Shown here piece after piece: positions 6,956 to 15,649 of a DNA stretch of 64,000 nt. The first letter of the stretch is position 1. Each line of letters starts with the position of its first letter. The notes under the pieces were generated by a model, which was not told where the DNA came from, ran no database searches, and was given only the letters and a program-made list of their open reading frames with translations. This DNA is from Pseudomonadota bacterium (GTDB taxonomy: Bacteria; Pseudomonadota; Alphaproteobacteria; Micropepsales; Micropepsaceae), in contig JAFEEQ010000015.1 of assembly GCA_018241025.1 (NCBI GenBank), positions 62,001-126,000 of the forward strand, given 5' to 3'. The position numbers and the translations under genes were made by a program.

Positions 6956-8137
6956 TCAGAAATCCTCTTCCCCGTTTTCGATCTTCCGGAACGGCCCGTG
7001 TTCGGCCAGCTCCTCGATATGCTCCGCCACCGCCTCGCGCTCGCGGGCGAGATATTGATCGACGGCCCGGCGCAAACCTTCATGCGCAATGTAATGCGCG
7101 CTATAGGTCGGCGCCGGCATGTAGCCCCGCAGCAGCTTGTGCGCCCCCTGCGCGCCGGCCTCGACCTTCTGCATTCCATGTGCAATCGCATAGTCGATCG
7201 CCTGGTAGTAGCAGGTCTCGAAGTGCAGGAACGGCACGAACTCGGTGCAGCCCCAGTTGCGCCCGTAGAGCACGCCGCCACCTGCGAAGTTGAGTGCCCC
7301 CGCGATGTATCGCCCATTCCGTTTCGCCAGGATCAGCAAGGTCTGCTCCGGCATCGAAGCGCTCACCCGGCTGAAGAACTCGCGCGTGAGGTAAGGCCGG
7401 CCCCACTTGCGGCTGCCGGTGTCCATGTAGAATTCGAAGAACGTGTCCCAATGCGCCTCGGTCAGATCGCTGCCGCTGATCCAGTCGAATTCAACCCCGG
7501 CATCGCGCACGGCCGCGCGCTCCTTGCGCAGGTTCTTGCGTTTGGAAGACGAGAGCTCGCCCAGAAACCGATCGAAGGAATCGTAACCGCGGTTGATCCA
7601 GTGAAACTGCTGATCGGTGCGGCGCAGGAAGCCGAGCGCCCCGGCTGCGTTCCATTCCTCTTCGGTCAGAAAAGTTATGTGCAGGGACGAGGCGCCGAGC
7701 TGTTTGACGGCGGTGGCGCCGGTCGCCAGCAGGGCCTCCCACGTCGCCGCGACGTCCGCATCGGCCGATACCAGCAAGCGCGGCCCCGTCGCCGGGGTGA
7801 ACGGCACTGCGGCTTGAAGCTTGGGATAGTAGTCGCCGCCCGCCCGTTCCAGAGCATCGGCCCAGGAATGGTCGAAGACATATTCGCCCTGGCTGTGACT
7901 CTTCAGATAGCAGGGCAAAAGCCCGATGATGCTGCCGTCCCGGTCGATCGCCAGATGGGCCGGCCGCCATCCCGTCCGTGCCGTCGCAGACCCCGACTCC
8001 TCACAGGCTGCGAAAAACGCATAACGGGTGAAAGGGTGGGGATCGGTCTCGCGGGTCGGATTGGCACACGCGTCCCACGCGCTCTCGCCGATTTCGGCAG
8101 AGCTGCCAATGATCCGTGCGGTGATCTCTCCCGTCAC
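6956..8137 (-). CDS. FemAB-like GNAT acyltransferase (DUF482 / peptidogalycan family)
   Basis: 393 residues. The sequence carries the double GNAT layout of the FemAB_like (PF04339) family: an N-terminal half with HPFTRYAFFAACEESGS, then a second half with SSSKRKNLRKERAA, an active-site region YGRNWGC and the motif HFETCYYQAIDYAI. The family is annotated as transferring acyl or aminoacyl groups, with unproven substrates. It is cytoplasmic. The GTG start overlaps the stop of the RidA-like gene, and its own stop abuts the HIT start, so it is tightly coupled in the operon. Confidence 0.85.
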   Translation of the reverse strand: MTGEITARIIGSSAEIGESAWDACANPTRETDPHPFTRYAFFAACEESGSATARTGWRPAHLAIDRDGSIIGLLPCYLKSHSQGEYVFDHSWADALERAGGDYYPKLQAAVPFTPATGPRLLVSADADVAATWEALLATGATAVKQLGASSLHITFLTEEEWNAAGALGFLRRTDQQFHWINRGYDSFDRFLGELSSSKRKNLRKERAAVRDAGVEFDWISGSDLTEAHWDTFFEFYMDTGSRKWGRPYLTREFFSRVSASMPEQTLLILAKRNGRYIAGALNFAGGGVLYGRNWGCTEFVPFLHFETCYYQAIDYAIAHGMQKVEAGAQGAHKLLRGYMPAPTYSAHYIAHEGLRRAVDQYLAREREAVAEHIEELAEHGPFRKIENGEEDF

Positions 8138-8595
8138 GCGATCTCGATCACCGCTTCGACTTCGCAGGCCACGTTGCGCGGCAGCGAACCGGCACCGACC
8201 GCGGCGCGGGCATGGCGTCCGGCGTCACCGAACACCGCGACGAACAGATCGGACGCGCCATTGGCGACTTCCGGATGCTGGGCGAAGCCCGGCACCGCGT
8301 TCACGAAGACCGTTACCTTGACCACGCGCTTCACGCGATCGAGATCCCCGCCGCACGCGGCTTTGGCCTGGGCGATGACATTGACGGCACAGAGTTTCGC
8401 CGCGGCCTGCCCATCCTCCAGCGATATCTCCTTGCCGACAGTGCCGACATATTTCAGCCCATCCGCCGCGATGGTGACCTGTCCGGAGATGTAGGCGAGA
8501 TTGCCGCTGACCACGAAGGGCACATAGCTCGCCACAGGCGCGGGCGGCGTCGGCAGCGTGATTCCGAGTTCTTTGAGCTTGTTTTCGATGCGCAT
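8134..8595 (-). CDS. RidA/YjgF/YER057c family protein
   Basis: 153 residues, the long RidA subclass. RidA proteins are trimeric imine/enamine deaminases that remove reactive 2-aminoacrylate; this subclass includes members with other or unknown roles. It has the family pattern FVVSGNLAYISGQ, the helix LCAVNVIAQAKAACGG, and the C-terminal motif GSLPRNVACEVEAV whose Arg binds the substrate carboxylate. I chose the ATG at the start of MRIENKL, the usual beginning of these proteins; the open frame is longer. It is first in the four-gene operon and divergent from aguA, 61 bases away. Confidence 0.88.
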   Translation of the reverse strand: MRIENKLKELGITLPTPPAPVASYVPFVVSGNLAYISGQVTIAADGLKYVGTVGKEISLEDGQAAAKLCAVNVIAQAKAACGGDLDRVKRVVKVTVFVNAVPGFAQHPEVANGASDLFVAVFGDAGRHARAAVGAGSLPRNVACEVEAVIEIA

Positions 8596-8656
8596 GATGA
8601 CTTCCCGAGTGACGCAAAAGATTATCGCGCCGCCTCTGCCCGCGCTATAAGCCAGC

Positions 8657-9703
8657 ATGATGAAACGGCTGGACGCAGACGACCCCTGTCCCGCGCGCGA
8701 CGGCTTTGTCATGCCGGCGGAATGGGCGACACATGCGCGCACATGGATGTGCTGGCCTTGCCGGGTCGAGGCCTGGGGCGGTCCGGACGGATTGCTGCGC
8801 GCACGCCAGGCGCTGGCGCGCGTCGCCCGCGCGATCTCGTCCTTCGAGCCGGTGACCCTTGCGGCAAGGCCGTCGGACTCTGCCGAAGCGCAACTCGCGA
8901 CCTCCGGCAAGGTCGAGATCATCGAATTGCCGCTGGACGATTCCTGGGCACGAGACTCCGGTCCGACATTCCTCATCGGTCCCGATGGCGCGCGCGCCGC
9001 CGTGCAGTGGGAATTCAATGCCTGGGGCAACAAATATCAGCCCTGGGCCGAAGACGCGCAGTTCGCCACCCGGGCTGCGGACGACACGGGAGTTCGGGTC
9101 TATCGTGCGCCGCTGGTCTGCGAGGGCGGTGCGATCCACACCGACGGGCAGGGCACGTTGATCACGACCGAGCAATGCCTGCTCAATCCCAATCGCAATC
9201 CGCATCTCAGCCAGCAGCAGATCGAGGAACGCCTCGCGCTCTTCACGGGCGCGCGCCGTATTCTCTGGCTGGGCGAGGGGTTCTCCGACGACGAGACGGA
9301 CGGCCATATCGACAACATCGCCTGCTTCGCCGCTCCCGGCCGCATCCTGGTCGGCGTTCCCTCGGCGAGAAGTCATCCGGATTTCGAGCCGGTCATGGAA
9401 CTGATCCGGCGCCTCAAGTCCGCGCGCGATGCAGAAGGACGCGCATTCGAGATCGTCGAAGTCGAACAACCGCGCAGTGTCGGCCAAGATTCCCGTGGTC
9501 GGCCGCTGCAGGCGAGCTACATCAATTTCTATCTCGCCAATGGCGGGCTGGTGATGCCGGGTTTCGATGATCGTAACGACGAAGCAGCGCGTACGATCCT
9601 CTCGGATTGTTTTCCCGGTCGCGACGTTCTCCAGATCGAGGCGCTCGACATCGTCGCCGGCGGCGGTGGCATCCACTGCATCACCCAGCAGGAACCGGCA
9701 TGA
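8657..9703 (+). CDS. aguA: Agmatine deiminase
   Basis: Converts agmatine to N-carbamoylputrescine and ammonia, the first step of this putrescine route. The 348 residues carry the pentein fold motifs: LDDSWARDSGPTF, CEGGAIHTDG, DDETDGHIDN and the catalytic GGGGIHCITQQ with the nucleophilic Cys near the C-terminus. Size matches the family. The stop overlaps the ATG of the next gene, the N-carbamoylputrescine amidase, so both steps are made together. An alternative start one codon downstream (second Met) is possible. Confidence 0.95.
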   Translation: MMKRLDADDPCPARDGFVMPAEWATHARTWMCWPCRVEAWGGPDGLLRARQALARVARAISSFEPVTLAARPSDSAEAQLATSGKVEIIELPLDDSWARDSGPTFLIGPDGARAAVQWEFNAWGNKYQPWAEDAQFATRAADDTGVRVYRAPLVCEGGAIHTDGQGTLITTEQCLLNPNRNPHLSQQQIEERLALFTGARRILWLGEGFSDDETDGHIDNIACFAAPGRILVGVPSARSHPDFEPVMELIRRLKSARDAEGRAFEIVEVEQPRSVGQDSRGRPLQASYINFYLANGGLVMPGFDDRNDEAARTILSDCFPGRDVLQIEALDIVAGGGGIHCITQQEPA

Positions 9704-10560
9704 GAAACGTCACCTTCGCCGCTACCCAGTTCGCCTGCTCCTGGGACACGGAAGCCAACATCGCCAAGGCGAAGGATCTCGTGCGGCAGGCAGCGGCCAG
9801 GGGCGCAAACGCCATCCTGATCCAGGAACTCTTCGAGACTCCGTATTTTTGCCAGGACCAGTCCGCGGAACACTACAAGTGGGCCCGACCGTTCAACGAC
9901 AATCCGCTGATCGAGGAATTTTCGTCGCTGGCCCGCGAGCTCGGTGTCGTCCTTCCGTTCAGCTTCTTCGAGCGCGCGGGACAAGCACATTTCAATTCGC
10001 TTGCGATGATCGATGCGGATGGCTCGGTGCTCGGGCTTTATCGCAAGGCGCACATTCCCGATGGTCCGGGCTATCAGGAAAAGTTCTATTTCTCCCCTGG
10101 CGACACAGGATTTCAAGTCTGGCGAACGCGTTTCGGAATGTTCGGCGCAGCGATCTGTTGGGATCAATGGTTTCCCGAGAGCGCAAGAGCGATGGCACTA
10201 TTGGGTGCCGAAGCTCTCTTCTATCCGACGGCCATCGGTACCGAGCCGCCACCTGCGCCACCGGTCGATAGCCGCGACCACTGGCGCCGTGTGATGCAGG
10301 GACATGCCGGCGCAAATTTGATGCCGCTCATCGCGTCGAACCGCATCGGCAAAGAGACGGGAAAGACGAGTGAGATCACATTCTACGGTTCGTCCTTCAT
10401 TGCCGGGCCACAAGGCGAAATCGTAGCGGAGATGGGACGAACGGAAGAAGGCGTCGCAACAGCCGGCTTCGACCTTGATGCCGTGGCTCTGGCGCGCGCC
10501 TCCTGGGGCGTGTTCCGCGACCGGCGTCCCGACTTATACAGTCGCCTGTCAGGGTTCTGA
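9700..10560 (+). CDS. aguB: N-carbamoylputrescine amidase
   Basis: Nitrilase-superfamily enzyme that splits N-carbamoylputrescine into putrescine, CO2 and ammonia. The 286 residues contain the Glu-Lys-Cys triad: QELFETPYF, YRKAHIP and AAICWDQWFPE. Start taken at the ATGA overlap with aguA; the open frame extends upstream only as a shadow of aguA. It ends two bases before the convergent DNA polymerase IV gene. With AguA it completes an arginine-decarboxylase-dependent polyamine pathway; a decarboxylase is not in the window. Confidence 0.95.
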   Translation: MRNVTFAATQFACSWDTEANIAKAKDLVRQAAARGANAILIQELFETPYFCQDQSAEHYKWARPFNDNPLIEEFSSLARELGVVLPFSFFERAGQAHFNSLAMIDADGSVLGLYRKAHIPDGPGYQEKFYFSPGDTGFQVWRTRFGMFGAAICWDQWFPESARAMALLGAEALFYPTAIGTEPPPAPPVDSRDHWRRVMQGHAGANLMPLIASNRIGKETGKTSEITFYGSSFIAGPQGEIVAEMGRTEEGVATAGFDLDAVALARASWGVFRDRRPDLYSRLSGF

Positions 10561-10562
10561 TC

Positions 10563-11819
10563 TCATCGCGATCGCACCGCGCGCCCCTTGATGACGGCTT
10601 TGTCGCCGAACTTTTCGCGGACCTTGTCCATCGCGCGCTCGGCGGCGGCCCGTTTTCCCGCACCGTCATCAACGAGATCGGCCGGGTCACAAGCACTCTC
10701 CGGAGCTAGCTGGCTGATTCCGACGCCAAGCAAACGAAAATCGGTGCCGTCAGCTTCCCGGATAAGCGCTTCGCGCGCGGTCCGAAATATCCGGTCTGCC
10801 AGCTGTGTTGGGGAATCCAGGGAGGTGCTTCGCGTACGAATCTTGAAGTTCGCCGTCTTGAGTTTGAGCACGACGGTTCGCCCGCCAAGTCCGGTCGATT
10901 TGGCCCGGGCCGAGACGCGCTCGGATTGGCGCCATAATATCGACTCGAGTTTCCGGCAATCGGAGATATTCGTATCGAATGTCGTCTCCGATGAGATGCT
11001 CTTCATCTCACTATCGGGATCGACCTGACGATTGTCCTGAGCAAACGCCAGGCGGTGTAGCCACAACCCGGTATTACCGTATCGCTTGGCCAATTCCTTG
11101 ATGTCGAGGTCCTGGATCTGAGAGATTTGCGTTATCCCGTCCCTGGCTAGTCGAGCCTGCAGCGCCGCGCCGGCACCGCGGATCGCGGCCACGGGTTTGG
11201 CGCGGAGAAACGCTACGGCCTCCTCCTTGCCGATCACGGCAAAACCACGTGGCTTGTCGAGTTCGGAGGCGAGCTTGGCGAGAAATTTGTTGAAGCTCAG
11301 ACCAACCGAGACGCTGATACCGACTTCGGCCTCGATCTGCTTCGCGAGACGCGCCAACTGCCGCGCAGGGGACATTCCGTGCAGTGCAACGGTTCCTGAA
11401 AGATCGAGATAGGCTTCATCGAGCGACAGCGGCTCGACCTGGGGTGTCAGTGCGCGCATCATGCTGCGGATGGCCTTCGCGGCCAAGGTGTACTTGCCGA
11501 AGTCCGGCTTGATGACGACAGCCTGCGGGCAAAGTTCAAGCGCCTTGAACATCGGCATAGCAGAGCGAACGCCCGATATCCTGGCAACATAACAGCACGT
11601 CGATACCACGCCGCGCCGGGCAGTGCCGCCGACGATGACTGGCTTGTCGATCAGCGCGGGATTGTCGCGCTTTTCGATCGCAGCATAGAAGGCGTCGCAA
11701 TCGATATGCGCGATGTTCAGAGATTCGAGTTCCGGGTGCTTCAGTATGCGGCGGCTGCCGCAAGACGCGCAGCGCGCACCGCTGGCATCATTCAGGCAGT
11801 CGCGGCAGAACCCGCTCAT
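10563..11819 (-). CDS. dinB: DNA polymerase IV with N-terminal zinc-ribbon-like segment
   Basis: Y-family translesion polymerase, 418 residues. Catalytic motifs are IAHIDCDAFYAAIE and the acidic pair in LSLDEAYLDLS, followed by the helix-hairpin-helix thumb and the little-finger domain. Before the polymerase domain there are about 30 residues with CRDC and CASC spaced like a zinc ribbon, absent from E. coli DinB. The start is the ATGA overlap with the ROK kinase stop. I see no LexA box or beta-clamp motif that I can call with certainty. It ends the four-gene operon. Confidence 0.93.
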   Translation of the reverse strand: MSGFCRDCLNDASGARCASCGSRRILKHPELESLNIAHIDCDAFYAAIEKRDNPALIDKPVIVGGTARRGVVSTCCYVARISGVRSAMPMFKALELCPQAVVIKPDFGKYTLAAKAIRSMMRALTPQVEPLSLDEAYLDLSGTVALHGMSPARQLARLAKQIEAEVGISVSVGLSFNKFLAKLASELDKPRGFAVIGKEEAVAFLRAKPVAAIRGAGAALQARLARDGITQISQIQDLDIKELAKRYGNTGLWLHRLAFAQDNRQVDPDSEMKSISSETTFDTNISDCRKLESILWRQSERVSARAKSTGLGGRTVVLKLKTANFKIRTRSTSLDSPTQLADRIFRTAREALIREADGTDFRLLGVGISQLAPESACDPADLVDDGAGKRAAAERAMDKVREKFGDKAVIKGRAVRSR

Positions 11820-12733
11820 TCCATTCGAGCCGCTTCGGCCTCGCTCCAGAGCCACGCAGCGCCGCGCACGCCACTGGAGTCGCCATGCAGGTTCTTGACG
11901 ATGCGCGTCCGCCCCTCGGGTGTGAAGGCGTAGCTCTCCACGCGGGCCGGCAATTCACAATATATCGTGTCGATGTTGGAGAGGCCGCCGCCGATTACGA
12001 TCGCGTCGGGGTCGAGCACATTTACGATGGTCGCCAACGATCTGGCGAAACGATCGTAAAAGTCTTCCATAACGGCTAAAGCCAGTTCATTTCCGCCTTC
12101 CGCCGCAGCGGCGATGTCATGACCGCGCAGAGTTTTGCCCGACCTGCGCTGGAAGTCGGCTGCCAGGCCGGTTCCGCTGATCCATGCCTCGATACAGCTT
12201 GTGCGCCCGCAATAGCATTTTGGCGCAATGTCTATTTCGTTCGGATGCGGGGTGGGCAGGGGATTGTGCCCCCATTCGCCTGCGATGGCGTGCGCACCAC
12301 GGAGGACGCGGCCTCCGACACAAACGCCTCCGCCACAGCCTGTGCCGACGATGACGCCGAATACGATGTCGGACCCAGCCGCGGCGCCATCGGATGCCTC
12401 GGACAAGGCGAAACAGTTCGCGTCATTTGCCACGCGCACGGGCCGTTCGAGGAGCGCTTCAAGATCGCGATCGAGCGGGTGGCCGATCAGTCGCGTCGAG
12501 TTCGCGTTCTTCACGAGGCCCGATGTCGGGCTGATCGTGCCGGGAATGGCGACGCCTACTGTGCCACGCACGCCGAGTTTGCTTTCAGCCCGGTGCACGA
12601 GGTCGCACATGGCGCGAATGGTGTCTTCGTAGATCGTTTGGGGCGTCGGCACACGCTCGCGAAGGACTTCACGGCCTTCGTCAAGCGCGACGATTTCGAT
12701 TTTCGTGCCACCGAGGTCGATGCCGAACCGCAT
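11816..12733 (-). CDS. ROK family sugar kinase (fructokinase/N-acetylhexosamine kinase type)
   Basis: 305 residues. The phosphate loop FGIDLGGTKIE, the sugar-binding NDANCFALSEA, a second phosphate motif VGTGCGGG and the ROK zinc site (GEWGHN, then CYCGRTSCIE) are all present, so this should be an active ATP-dependent hexose kinase. The substrate cannot be read from the sequence; fructokinase (Mak-like) is the usual guess for the type. It lies one base after the HAD phosphatase stop and overlaps dinB by four bases, an unusual pairing of sugar kinase with repair polymerase that probably reflects shared transcription only. Confidence 0.9.
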   Translation of the reverse strand: MRFGIDLGGTKIEIVALDEGREVLRERVPTPQTIYEDTIRAMCDLVHRAESKLGVRGTVGVAIPGTISPTSGLVKNANSTRLIGHPLDRDLEALLERPVRVANDANCFALSEASDGAAAGSDIVFGVIVGTGCGGGVCVGGRVLRGAHAIAGEWGHNPLPTPHPNEIDIAPKCYCGRTSCIEAWISGTGLAADFQRRSGKTLRGHDIAAAAEGGNELALAVMEDFYDRFARSLATIVNVLDPDAIVIGGGLSNIDTIYCELPARVESYAFTPEGRTRIVKNLHGDSSGVRGAAWLWSEAEAARME

Positions 12734-12734
12734 G

Positions 12735-13388
12735 TCAGAAGCCTGCTTCGCTCAACTTGTCTGCGATGAACGCTTCAGCGTTGCGCCAATGGTCGGCACG
12801 AAGATGAGCGTCGGGTGCGGGAGGAAGCAAGGGCTTGAGCCGATCATCCCCAATCAGATGGATGCGGAAGACATCCGGCGCCGAAACGGCGGCTGAACTC
12901 AAATTCTGGGGAATATCGTCGACGAAAAACGCCGGCCTGCCTGCGCCGGCCGCCAGGGCTTTCACGGCGTCCCCCTTTAGTCCGCTGTTGGTCACCAGCG
13001 GGAGCTCCAGGCCGATGCGGGCAAGGTTCCGCCGCCGAGGCTCGGCTTGAGCGGTCGGGATGTTGGTGAGCATGACAATGTCGAGGCGGGGAGCGAGGCG
13101 CGCCAGCGCCTCTCGGGCTCCATCCACGACGTCCAGCGAATCGAGATCGCTGCGAAATTCGTCCAGAAGGGCAGTGACTTCGACGTCCAGAACCGGCTGG
13201 CCGTCGTTTTGCCGTTTCACGTTGCCATGGAGGCGGTAACTGGTCAGGTCGAGAAACAATCCACCAGACCGCAGAAATCGGTCGAAGCCATCGACAAAGC
13301 GCAGGATCACTTCATCCGCATCGACAATCAGGAGTGGGCGCCCGGGTGTCAGTCTGGGCTTGGCCGCGGCGATGTCGAATCCGCTCAT
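12735..13388 (-). CDS. HAD-like hydrolase
   Basis: 217 residues. HAD motif I appears as LLIVDADEVIL (nucleophile Asp in DAD), motif II as VMLTNIP, motif III as the Lys in LKGDAV and motif IV as FFVDDIP, in the right order, so a phosphatase fold is clear. The segment between motifs I and II (about 35-95) would be a small cap. Substrate unknown. It overlaps DUF3572 by four bases upstream and is followed by the ROK kinase after one base. Confidence 0.8.
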   Translation of the reverse strand: MSGFDIAAAKPRLTPGRPLLIVDADEVILRFVDGFDRFLRSGGLFLDLTSYRLHGNVKRQNDGQPVLDVEVTALLDEFRSDLDSLDVVDGAREALARLAPRLDIVMLTNIPTAQAEPRRRNLARIGLELPLVTNSGLKGDAVKALAAGAGRPAFFVDDIPQNLSSAAVSAPDVFRIHLIGDDRLKPLLPPAPDAHLRADHWRNAEAFIADKLSEAGF

Positions 13389-13663
13389 GGCTGACCGAGA
13401 ACGTGGTGGGCCACATGAATAGCCGACGGTTCGTACGAACTGGTTTCACAGAACTCGACCAGAAGCTGTTCATCTGAAAGGATAAAGTCGAGGAGGGCGA
13501 TGTGCAGCTCCGGGTCGTTTGCCCGCCTGCGCAGAGTGTCGCGGTCGAGGCCGGACAGGGTCATCAACCGGTCAAGAGCGCTGTCGGCCGCTGCGATAAA
13601 GGCCAGGACTTCCAAGGCGATTGTTTCAGCCGAATCGCGGGTCATGAGCTTCGGTCTGGCCAT
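13385..13663 (-). CDS. DUF3572 family protein
   Basis: 92 residues, all helical. The arrangement AETIALEVLAFIAAADSALDRLMTLSGLD, broken here by its short loop, and the end DEQLLVEFCE fit DUF3572, a small family confined to Alphaproteobacteria with no known function. The start MARPKLMTRDS is preferred because the upstream extension is poorly conserved-looking and basic. It is the first gene of the operon DUF3572-HAD-ROK-dinB and is divergent from divK, 227 bases away. Confidence 0.75.
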   Translation of the reverse strand: MARPKLMTRDSAETIALEVLAFIAAADSALDRLMTLSGLDRDTLRRRANDPELHIALLDFILSDEQLLVEFCETSSYEPSAIHVAHHVLGQP

Positions 13664-13788
13664 GGCTGGAACCCGTACATCACTCCGCGGTTGGTGCAAG
13701 GGGCTCGTTAACGCTCTCTGACTTACTGTGTAACGGGATATATCAAGGCGACACCGGGCGCATCGTCCCATTTTTCATCAAGGGAGCG

Positions 13789-13885
13789 TTAAGGGTTAGC
13801 CCCACATACTAACCATCACAGAACCCTCGGCAGGTCCGTTACGGGGACGGAATCGCCTAAAGGGCCGCGCGTGCACATCGGAGTC
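13789..13885 (+). promoter_or_regulatory. divK upstream region with CtrA-like half-site and two GANTC sites
   Basis: TTAA at 13789-13792, CTAACCAT at 13809-13816 (one mismatch to the CtrA half-site TTAACCAT), GAATC at 13850-13854 and GAGTC at 13881-13885, the last only five bases before the divK start codon. The combination suggests cell-cycle control, but no full TTAA-N7-TTAA site is present. Confidence 0.35.
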
Positions 13886-13890
13886 GAACC

Positions 13891-14265
13891 ATGGACGCCA
13901 GAACCAAGACCGTGCTGATCGTCGAGGACAATGAGCTCAATATGAAGCTCTTCCACGATCTGCTCGAAGCCCATGGCTACAACATCCTCCAGACCAAGGA
14001 CGGTATGGAGGCGCTCGACATCGCCCGCGAACACCACCCCGACCTCATTCTCATGGACATTCAGCTGCCGGAAGTGTCCGGCCTGGAAGTCACGAAATGG
14101 CTCAAGGAAGACGACACGCTGAAAGCCATCCCTGTGGTCGCGGTCACCGCTTTCGCGATGAAAGGCGACGAGGAAGTCATCCGCCAGGGCGGATGCGAGG
14201 CTTACATTTCCAAGCCGATCTCCGTGACGAGCTTCCTGGACACGGTCCGCAAATTCATCGGGTAG
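13891..14265 (+). CDS. divK: Single-domain response regulator DivK
   Basis: 124 residues, a lone receiver domain. Acidic pocket VEDNE near the N-terminus, phosphoacceptor Asp near residue 56 in [13 protein letters not shown], the Thr in [13 protein letters not shown] and Lys in YISKPIS are all present. DivK is phosphorylated and dephosphorylated by DivJ/PleC-type kinases and steers CtrA activity through DivL-CckA in Alphaproteobacteria. The closeness to the family, and pleD seven bases downstream as in Caulobacter, make the assignment firm. Confidence 0.96.
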   Translation: MDARTKTVLIVEDNELNMKLFHDLLEAHGYNILQTKDGMEALDIAREHHPDLILMDIQLPEVSGLEVTKWLKEDDTLKAIPVVAVTAFAMKGDEEVIRQGGCEAYISKPISVTSFLDTVRKFIG

Positions 14266-14272
14266 GAACGCT

Positions 14273-15649
14273 ATGACGGCGCGGGTACTGGTCGTCGACG
14301 ACATCCTTTCCAACGTCAAGCTGCTCGAAGCCAAGCTGACGGCGGAGTATTTCGAGGTCGTCAGCGCATTCAACGGGCTAGAGTGCCTCGCGAAGATCGA
14401 CGAGGCCGCGCCGGATATCGTTCTGCTCGACGTGATGATGCCTGGCATGGACGGATTCGAGGTCTGCCGACGGATCAAAAGCAATCCGAAGACGGCGCAT
14501 ATACCGGTGGTGATGGTCACAGCGCTGGACCAACCCTCGGACCGGGTCGCCGGTCTCGATGCCGGGGCCGACGACTTCCTGACCAAGCCTGTCGACGATG
14601 CGGCGCTCTTTGCGCGCGTGCGCTCTCTGGTTCGACTCAAGATGATGACCGACGAGCTCCGAATGCGGGAGACCACCGGCCAAAGCATGGGATTGATCGA
14701 TCCCGCATCGGCGTTGATGGAAGCCAACACGACAGGCCGCATTCTCGTTATCGAGGACCGGCCCGAGTCCGTTGCATGGTTCGCCGGTGCGCTTCAGCCC
14801 GGCGGGCACGAAGTCTCATCTGTGGATACCTTCGAGGAAGCGCTCGTCCGCGTTCGTGGCGGGGACTATGACCTCATCGTCGTCAGCCTGGGCATGCGCG
14901 GATTCGACGGCCTGCGGTTGTGTTCGCAGCTCCGGTCTCTTCCCGAAGCGCGCAACGTTCCCATTCTCGTCGTCGTAACCGACGGTGACCGCCGCAAGCT
15001 CAACCAGGCGCTTGAGATGGGCGTCAACGACTACCTGACCCGCCCGGTCGACAAGAACGAGCTCGTTGCGCGCGTGCGCACGCAGCTTCGCAAAAAGCAC
15101 TACCAGGACCGCTTGCGCCACAACGTCCAGCTCAGCCTCGAGATGGCCATCACCGACCAGCTGACGGGTCTGCACAATCGTCGCTATATGACGCGGCATC
15201 TCGACAATCTCGTGACGACGGCAGGCCGCAGCAACAAGCCGCTGGCTTTCCTGATCCTCGATATCGACTACTTCAAGTCGGTCAATGACGGCCACGGCCA
15301 CGACATCGGCGACGAAGTGCTGAAGGAGTTCGCCAAGCGGATCTCGGCCAATGTGCGCGGCATCGACCTTGCCTGTCGCTATGGCGGCGAGGAGTTCGTG
15401 GTGGTCATGCCGGACACCGACATGAGTCTCGCCTATTCCATCGCCGAGCGCCTGCGCAAGAGCATCGAGACGACGCCGGTCGTGATCAGCCGCGCGCCGG
15501 GCAAGCTCAACATCACGATCTCGATCGGTATCGCAGGAAGCCAGGGTGAAGGCGATTCCGCCGATGCACTCCTGCACCGCGCCGACCAGGCGCTTTACAG
15601 CGCCAAGCGCAACGGCCGCAACCGCGTGGTCACGGCGGAAGCGGCTTAG
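14273..15649 (+). CDS. pleD: Diguanylate cyclase response regulator PleD
   Basis: 458 residues: REC1 (about 1-120) with phosphoacceptor in IVLLDVMMPGMDG, REC2 (about 150-280) in which the equivalent Asp is Ser (VVSLGMRGFDG), so an adaptor domain, and a C-terminal GGDEF domain with active site GGEEF at about 371 and an inhibitory RxxD (RGID) five residues before it. Phosphorylation dimerises the protein and activates c-di-GMP synthesis for the motile-to-sessile switch. The stop overlaps the convergent SDR gene by four bases. Confidence 0.96.
   Translation: MTARVLVVDDILSNVKLLEAKLTAEYFEVVSAFNGLECLAKIDEAAPDIVLLDVMMPGMDGFEVCRRIKSNPKTAHIPVVMVTALDQPSDRVAGLDAGADDFLTKPVDDAALFARVRSLVRLKMMTDELRMRETTGQSMGLIDPASALMEANTTGRILVIEDRPESVAWFAGALQPGGHEVSSVDTFEEALVRVRGGDYDLIVVSLGMRGFDGLRLCSQLRSLPEARNVPILVVVTDGDRRKLNQALEMGVNDYLTRPVDKNELVARVRTQLRKKHYQDRLRHNVQLSLEMAITDQLTGLHNRRYMTRHLDNLVTTAGRSNKPLAFLILDIDYFKSVNDGHGHDIGDEVLKEFAKRISANVRGIDLACRYGGEEFVVVMPDTDMSLAYSIAERLRKSIETTPVVISRAPGKLNITISIGIAGSQGEGDSADALLHRADQALYSAKRNGRNRVVTAEAA

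Noticed and set aside
6206..8494. 762-residue plus-strand open frame
   Set aside because: Runs antisense to ABM, HIT, acyltransferase and RidA genes, which have clear families.
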